From: Methylophilaceae bacterium
GTDB lineage: Bacteria > Pseudomonadota > Gammaproteobacteria > Burkholderiales > Methylophilaceae
Length of the DNA: 9,916 nucleotides
Assembly (NCBI GenBank): GCA_010031285.1
Contig: RHAY01000017.1
Span: 1-9,916, forward strand
Direction: 5' to 3'
Below the pieces are notes generated by a model. The model was given only the letters and a program-made list of their open reading frames with translations, was not told where the DNA came from and did not search any database. Of this stretch, positions 6,203 through 9,916 are shown in pieces (position 1 is the first letter of the stretch; every line of letters starts with the position of its first letter). Position numbers and translations under genes: made by a program.

Positions 6203-6900
6203 GCTTTTTCAATTTCTTTGTAAGGTTGAGCACCTAACATTCGCTTCCCATCGGAAAAAATCAAGGTGGGCGTCGATGTAATACCTAATTTTGATCCTAA
6301 TTCTAGTATTTGTTCTGTAGGTGCCTCGCAAGCGGCTTTACCTGAGGGAAGTACATCATTAAGAGACCAATCTGCCCAGGCTTTTGAGCGATCCTTGGCA
6401 CACCAAATTAGCTGTGATTTATTTTTTGCATCAGGATGAAGTTTTTCGATAGGAAACAAAAATGTATAAATTGTCACATTATTAAGATGTGTAAATTCAT
6501 TTTGTTCAAGTCGTTTACAAAAAGGGCAATCCACGTCTGCAAAAACAACTAGCTTTCTCGAGCCATCTCCTTTAACTATTTTAATAGCGGAATTAAGGGG
6601 CAAGGATGAAAAATCAACTTTAGTTAAATCTTCAAGACGCTCACCAGTTAAATCTTTTTTTGTTTTAGGGTCAACGATATGGCCTTCAGCAATAAGAAAA
6701 GAAAACTTCTCATCTGTATAAATAATTTGACCCCCCATAAAAACTTCATAGAGCCCACTGTAGGAAGTTTTTTTAATGCTCTCTACTTTATATTTGGGGT
6801 ATGAAGCCTCAATCATTTTTTTTAAGCTAGCTTCATCAGCCATTAAAAAAAATGAAGGGAAAAATAAAATGAATAAGGCAATTTTTTTTGAAGTCGTCAT
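6181..6900 (-). CDS. dsbC: periplasmic thiol:disulfide interchange protein DsbC
   Basis: DsbC is a V-shaped dimeric disulfide isomerase that reshuffles wrong disulfides in secreted proteins and is kept reduced by DsbD. The 239-residue precursor begins with a signal peptide: MTTSKK, then a hydrophobic stretch to about Met20, with likely cleavage after Ala21. Residues 22-95 form the DsbC N-terminal dimerisation domain, including the YEVFMGGQIIYTDE segment. The thioredoxin-fold domain carries the active site VDCPFCKRLE (Cys125, Cys128) and the cis-proline loop TSTPTLIFSDG (Pro211). Cys167 and Cys191 match the second, structural disulfide of E. coli DsbC. The active-site dipeptide is Pro-Phe rather than the E. 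coli Gly-Tyr. The ATG at 6898-6900 follows the stop of the upstream hydroxylase with no base between them (TAG then ATG), so it is the last gene of the pepP-ubi operon. Confidence 0.93.
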   Translation of the reverse strand: MTTSKKIALFILFFPSFFLMADEASLKKMIEASYPKYKVESIKKTSYSGLYEVFMGGQIIYTDEKFSFLIAEGHIVDPKTKKDLTGERLEDLTKVDFSSLPLNSAIKIVKGDGSRKLVVFADVDCPFCKRLEQNEFTHLNNVTIYTFLFPIEKLHPDAKNKSQLIWCAKDRSKAWADWSLNDVLPSGKAACEAPTEQILELGSKLGITSTPTLIFSDGKRMLGAQPYKEIEKALNNIKS

Positions 6901-8067
6901 CTAGTGAGTTGCTTTCTCTATAAGAATTTTTTTAATTAAATAGTTCTGATTTATTTTGTTAAGTCCAAGATTAACCACAAAATCAACAATACGACTTTGA
7001 GAAGAAAAAATATGGCTCAACTGATCAGTTAAATAACTTAAAGATAATATATCGGTCTTTCTATTTCGATTGTATTTTTTTAGGAATTGCTTTAAACCGA
7101 GGTCATGATGATATTCTTGATATGAGTTTAACAATTCATCGAGCTCTATCACGTCTCTTAAGCCTAAATTTAAGCCTTGGCCAGCGAGAGGGTGAACTTG
7201 ATGTGCAGCATCTCCTATTAAAATAACTCGTTCTGAAATTAATGATTCATTAATTTTCATGCTCAAAGGAAAATATTGTCGCTTTGACAAAAGATCAATT
7301 TCGCCAAACGTTTCGCCTAATTCTTTTTTTAACTTCATGAGAAACGATGCATCATTTAATTTTTTATATTCATCTAGAATGTTATCATTTAAGGAAAAAA
7401 CAACTGAATACTCATGCGTTTGAATGGGTAAAAGAGCCAAAATACCATCTAGCATGAATTTTTGATAAGCGCATCCTTGATGAGCTTTAGCACTTTTAAT
7501 ATTAAATACTAGAGCCGTTTGATTAAATGTTTTGTCTCTAAATTCAATAGCTGATTGGCTTCGAACCCACGAATTAGAACCATCAGCCCCAATGATCAAT
7601 TTAAATTGATATTTTTGACCCTTTTCTTTTACAAGATCGACATGATCCATTTCAATATTTAATGATTCAGTTCCATCTATTTTAATTTCATCATAGCTAA
7701 TTTTACTTATTCGATTCATAAAAGCTTTTTCAAGATCATCATGATTGATAATAAAAGCAAGCTCGCTCATTCCAGCATCATACGCATCAAAACTTAGTGA
7801 TGTATTTTCTTTATTTGAATAGACCAAAATTTTATTTACAGGCGACATTAAATCTTTAGATAAGAAATTACAAACACCATTTTCTTCTAGCCATTTTTTA
7901 ACGCCTGGTGTGATGGCATAAAATCTTGGATCTGGTGAATTGTTTTTAATATTTTTTGAATGGGATAACAGACTTGTCTTGATAGCATATTTTTCTAGGG
8001 TCACTAATGTCGCCATGCCGACGATACCTGAGCCCACAATCAATACATTACTTGATTTTTCATTCAT
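6901..8067 (-). CDS. FAD-dependent UbiH/UbiI/UbiF-family ubiquinone ring hydroxylase (UbiI-like by position)
   Basis: This 388-residue flavoprotein monooxygenase belongs to the UbiH/UbiF/VisC/COQ6 family, which hydroxylates the ubiquinone ring at the inner face of the membrane. It shows the N-terminal Rossmann motif VGSGIVG (11-17), the conserved arginine in DPRFYAIT (46-53), the DG motif GADGSNSWVR (160-169), and the GDAAHQVHPLAGQGLNLG motif (285-302) that binds FAD and is typical of UbiI and UbiF. The order pepP, ubiH and then this gene equals pepP-ubiH-ubiI in E. coli, so C5 hydroxylation is the likeliest role, but a UbiF- or UbiM-like role cannot be excluded. The acidic residue that normally ends the second beta strand (LLE) is Ser35 here (TSLLSHSK). 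Identity to E. coli UbiI looks modest. The ATG overlaps the ubiH stop (ATGA), and dsbC follows immediately. Confidence 0.88.
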   Translation of the reverse strand: MNEKSSNVLIVGSGIVGMATLVTLEKYAIKTSLLSHSKNIKNNSPDPRFYAITPGVKKWLEENGVCNFLSKDLMSPVNKILVYSNKENTSLSFDAYDAGMSELAFIINHDDLEKAFMNRISKISYDEIKIDGTESLNIEMDHVDLVKEKGQKYQFKLIIGADGSNSWVRSQSAIEFRDKTFNQTALVFNIKSAKAHQGCAYQKFMLDGILALLPIQTHEYSVVFSLNDNILDEYKKLNDASFLMKLKKELGETFGEIDLLSKRQYFPLSMKINESLISERVILIGDAAHQVHPLAGQGLNLGLRDVIELDELLNSYQEYHHDLGLKQFLKKYNRNRKTDILSLSYLTDQLSHIFSSQSRIVDFVVNLGLNKINQNYLIKKILIEKATH

Positions 8068-9224
8068 TTTCCGAAACTCATTTTATCTACTAGAAAATTT
8101 TTAATGGGCTTTAAATTATCCAAAAGGGATAAGCTAATTCCCCTTGTTAAGGAAAGTCCAACCAAATCATTCGAGAAAATATTCACTAAAGAATCTGTAA
8201 AAAATAGTGTCTTTTTTGTTTCTGATTTTCTTAACGCATAATATTGATTGATGAAGCGATCAGATCCTACTTGAGAAGACTCAGATTCATTAATGAATTT
8301 TGATAATTCATAGGCATCTCTAATACCAGTATTAAACCCCTGCCCTGCTACTGGGTGCATTGTTTGTGCAGAATTTCCAATAACAACCATGCCTGTTTTT
8401 GGAAAGTCTTCAAGGGTAATTTTCTTGAGCGGGAATGTAATAAATTTATCAGAGTCAAGAAACTTACCGACCCTGTCTCCAAAATGTTCATGTAATTTTT
8501 CCAAAAATAAATTTTTTGGTGTTTTAGCTAACTCTTGAATATCTCCATCTTTACCAGTCCAAACCAGAGAAAATTCTTCAGATCCATTGGGCAAAAGTGC
8601 AATAGGCCCCATGGAAGTAAATCTTTCGTATGCAATTTTGTTGGGGGGGATCTCAGAAATGACTTTGGTTACAAGCGCAGTATGGTTGTAACTGGTTTCT
8701 TTTTTCTTGAGGCCTTTGATTAGTCCTGTGGTATTTTTTCCACCATCAGCTAATACTAAAAATGGCGCCTCAATGGACAAATCTTTATTGCTTCCATATA
8801 AAACTGTTGTATCTTTTTCATTTTTGATGGCCGATACTTCAAATTCATAAGTGATCTTTATATTTGAAGATTCATTAACAGCTTCTTCGAGTGCCTTTGA
8901 TAAATTACCATAAGAGACAACATAGCCTAGGGCTGGCAAATTATATTGACTAGCCGATAATATAGTACGTCCAAAACTATTCTTTTGACTTGTATGAATA
9001 TCTTTTATTTCAGTAACTTTATTTTCTAAAGACTTCCAAATACCAAGATTTTCAAGAATAAGTTTTGTGCCATATGAGAGAGCTAATGCACGCTGATCCG
9101 AATGTGAATCATTTTTTCTTCTTGATTCCAAAAGATGTGAATCTTGATTTTGCTTTGCAAGTAATAGTGAAAACACAAGTCCAACTGGGCCAGCACCTAC
9201 TATGACATACCCTGGATTTTTCAT
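8064..9224 (-). CDS. ubiH: 2-octaprenyl-6-methoxyphenol hydroxylase UbiH
   Basis: UbiH is an FAD monooxygenase that adds the C1 hydroxyl in ubiquinone synthesis. The 386-residue protein has the dinucleotide motif IVGAGPVG (8-15), the ribose-binding glutamate Glu33 in HLLESRR, DQRALALS (43-50), an ADG motif (159-161), and GNSAQTMHPVAGQGFNTG (283-300). The GN-AQT-HP-AGQGFN form, with Asn and Gln in place of the Asp and His of UbiI/UbiF, is characteristic of UbiH. ERFTSMGPIALLP (200-212) and the late FTDSLVNIFSND segment also match E. coli UbiH. The ATG overlaps the pepP stop by four bases (ATGA), and the gene's own stop overlaps the next hydroxylase start in the same way. Translation is therefore probably coupled through the whole operon. 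Product confidence is high. Confidence 0.94.
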   Translation of the reverse strand: MKNPGYVIVGAGPVGLVFSLLLAKQNQDSHLLESRRKNDSHSDQRALALSYGTKLILENLGIWKSLENKVTEIKDIHTSQKNSFGRTILSASQYNLPALGYVVSYGNLSKALEEAVNESSNIKITYEFEVSAIKNEKDTTVLYGSNKDLSIEAPFLVLADGGKNTTGLIKGLKKKETSYNHTALVTKVISEIPPNKIAYERFTSMGPIALLPNGSEEFSLVWTGKDGDIQELAKTPKNLFLEKLHEHFGDRVGKFLDSDKFITFPLKKITLEDFPKTGMVVIGNSAQTMHPVAGQGFNTGIRDAYELSKFINESESSQVGSDRFINQYYALRKSETKKTLFFTDSLVNIFSNDLVGLSLTRGISLSLLDNLKPIKNFLVDKMSFGK

Positions 9225-9916
9225 TTCGCCATCAGAGCTTCAATTGACTCTATAGTTTTTGGGCTGTCTTTTGTAAGTACTTCATATCCATTTTGAGTGA
9301 CTAATACATCATCTTCGATTCTTATTCCAATATTCCAAAATTCTTTTGGAATATTTGCGGATGGTCTAATGTAGCATCCCGGCTCAACCGTTAAAGTCAT
9401 ACCTGGCTGTAATTGCTTCCATTCTTTCGCGATCGTTTTATAATCCCCGGCATCATGAACATCAAGACCTAGCCAATGGCCAGTTCTATGCATATAAAAT
9501 TCTTTATAAGCGCCTGTTTCATATATTTCTTGGTGGCTTCCTTGGCACAAACCAAAGTCTCTGAATCCGTCAATCAAAACTGATAATGCTGCTTCATGCG
9601 GCTCATTCCAATTATGATTGGATGAGACTTTAGTTAGCGCTGCACTTTGAGCGTCCAATACTAATTGATAAAAATCTTTTTGTATTTTTGAAAATTTACC
9701 ATTCGCAGGAAATGTTCTTGAGATATCAGAGGCATAACCCTCTAATTCGCATCCCGCATCTATAAGAATTAGATCGCCATCTTGAATTTTAGAATTATTA
9801 TCAACGTAATGTAATGTACATGCATTCTTTCCGGCAGCAACAATAGACTGATAAGCTGGTGAGCGAATTCCATGACTCATAAATTCATGCAAAATTTCAG
9901 CTTCAAGTTCATATTC
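9221..9916 (-). CDS. pepP: Xaa-Pro aminopeptidase II (aminopeptidase P), 5' part outside the window
   Basis: This is a metallopeptidase of family M24B that removes N-terminal residues preceding proline and uses two Mn2+ ions in the cytoplasm. The open frame runs without a start to the window edge, so only the C-terminal 231 residues (the catalytic pita-bread domain) are visible. A TTG at 9890-9892 is internal (LHEFMSHG), not a start. Counted within the fragment, the five metal ligands are Asp53 and Asp64 (LIDAGCELEGYASDISRTF), His147 (HRTGHWLGLDVHD), Glu178 (LTVEPGCYI) and Glu201 (IGIRIEDD). The spacing of the first three equals that of E. coli PepP Asp260, Asp271 and His354. Two extra residues lie between the last pair of motifs and their E. 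coli counterparts. It is upstream of ubiH with an ATGA overlap, as in the E. coli pepP-ubiH-ubiI operon. Confidence 0.95.
   Translation of the reverse strand, partial: EYELEAEILHEFMSHGIRSPAYQSIVAAGKNACTLHYVDNNSKIQDGDLILIDAGCELEGYASDISRTFPANGKFSKIQKDFYQLVLDAQSAALTKVSSNHNWNEPHEAALSVLIDGFRDFGLCQGSHQEIYETGAYKEFYMHRTGHWLGLDVHDAGDYKTIAKEWKQLQPGMTLTVEPGCYIRPSANIPKEFWNIGIRIEDDVLVTQNGYEVLTKDSPKTIESIEALMAK
9329..9355. repeat. perfect 12-base inverted repeat inside pepP
   Basis: AATATTCCAAAA (9329-9340) and TTTTGGAATATT (9344-9355) are exact reverse complements separated by the three bases TTC. In the pepP message this would form a 12-base-pair hairpin with a GAA loop. It encodes the Asn-Ile-Pro-Lys-Glu-Phe-Trp-Asn-Ile stretch between the last two metal-ligand motifs. 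No T-run follows on either strand, so it is not a standard terminator. Confidence 0.75.

Noticed and set aside
7306..7316. Palindrome AAACGTTT in the UbiI-like gene as an operator
   Set aside because: It is eight bases long, lies inside coding sequence and has no second copy near a promoter.
9890..9892. TTG as the pepP start
   Set aside because: The frame stays open to the window edge with PepP-like sequence, and aminopeptidase P has a large N-terminal domain that must lie beyond the window.
1..9916. Mobile element, prophage, CRISPR, toxin-antitoxin or defence system
   Set aside because: No transposase, integrase, direct repeat array, tRNA, small toxin pair or defence domain was seen. All genes are housekeeping or metabolic.

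Overview
The window is an AT-rich stretch of ordinary bacterial core genome. It is densely packed, with short intergenic gaps, overlapping stop and start codons, no mobile elements, no tRNA or rRNA genes and no CRISPR array. The protein set is proteobacterial. It includes an E. coli-like Icd with RluE divergent beside it, a pepP-ubiH-ubiI-like ubiquinone operon, a DXS C-terminus leading into FolE2, and a periplasmic DsbC. Very low GC with tight packing in such a set suggests a streamlined aquatic betaproteobacterium. The Methylophilaceae OM43 / 'Candidatus Methylopumilus' group is my best guess, inferred from gene content and composition, not from a marker gene.

Layout. Bases 1-904 (+): the 3' tail of dxs (isoprenoid precursor synthesis), then folE2 (first step of folate synthesis). 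Bases 921-4501 (-): a run transcribed as rluE (23S rRNA pseudouridine synthase), a class I glutamine amidotransferase of unknown substrate, aroC (chorismate synthase) and an HcaT-like MFS transporter. The first two overlap by 8 bases and the last two by one base. Bases 4522-5760 (+): icd, starting only 20 bases from the divergent rluE start. Bases 5765-5784: a strong hairpin terminator between the convergent icd and cold-shock genes. Bases 5802-6005 (-): a CspA-family gene with its own promoter, a leader of roughly 115 bases and a clear Shine-Dalgarno sequence. Bases 6181-9916 (-): an operon transcribed as pepP (5' part outside the window), ubiH, a second UbiH/UbiI/UbiF-family hydroxylase, and dsbC. 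Its junctions are ATGA, ATGA and a zero-base TAG/ATG.

Several genes contribute to quinone and aromatic metabolism. DXS feeds the prenyl tail, AroC makes chorismate (the precursor of the 4-hydroxybenzoate head group), and the two flavin hydroxylases modify the ubiquinone ring. FolE2 also feeds folate synthesis, which needs chorismate-derived p-aminobenzoate. Icd supplies 2-oxoglutarate.

I found no evidence of a new multi-gene system. The most interesting signals are four. All five residues known to set NADP specificity in E. coli Icd are replaced in this Icd, pointing to NAD+ use. The second hydroxylase lacks the usual FAD-ribose acidic residue. A perfect 12-base inverted repeat lies inside pepP. 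The csp leader is structured next to its ribosome binding site.
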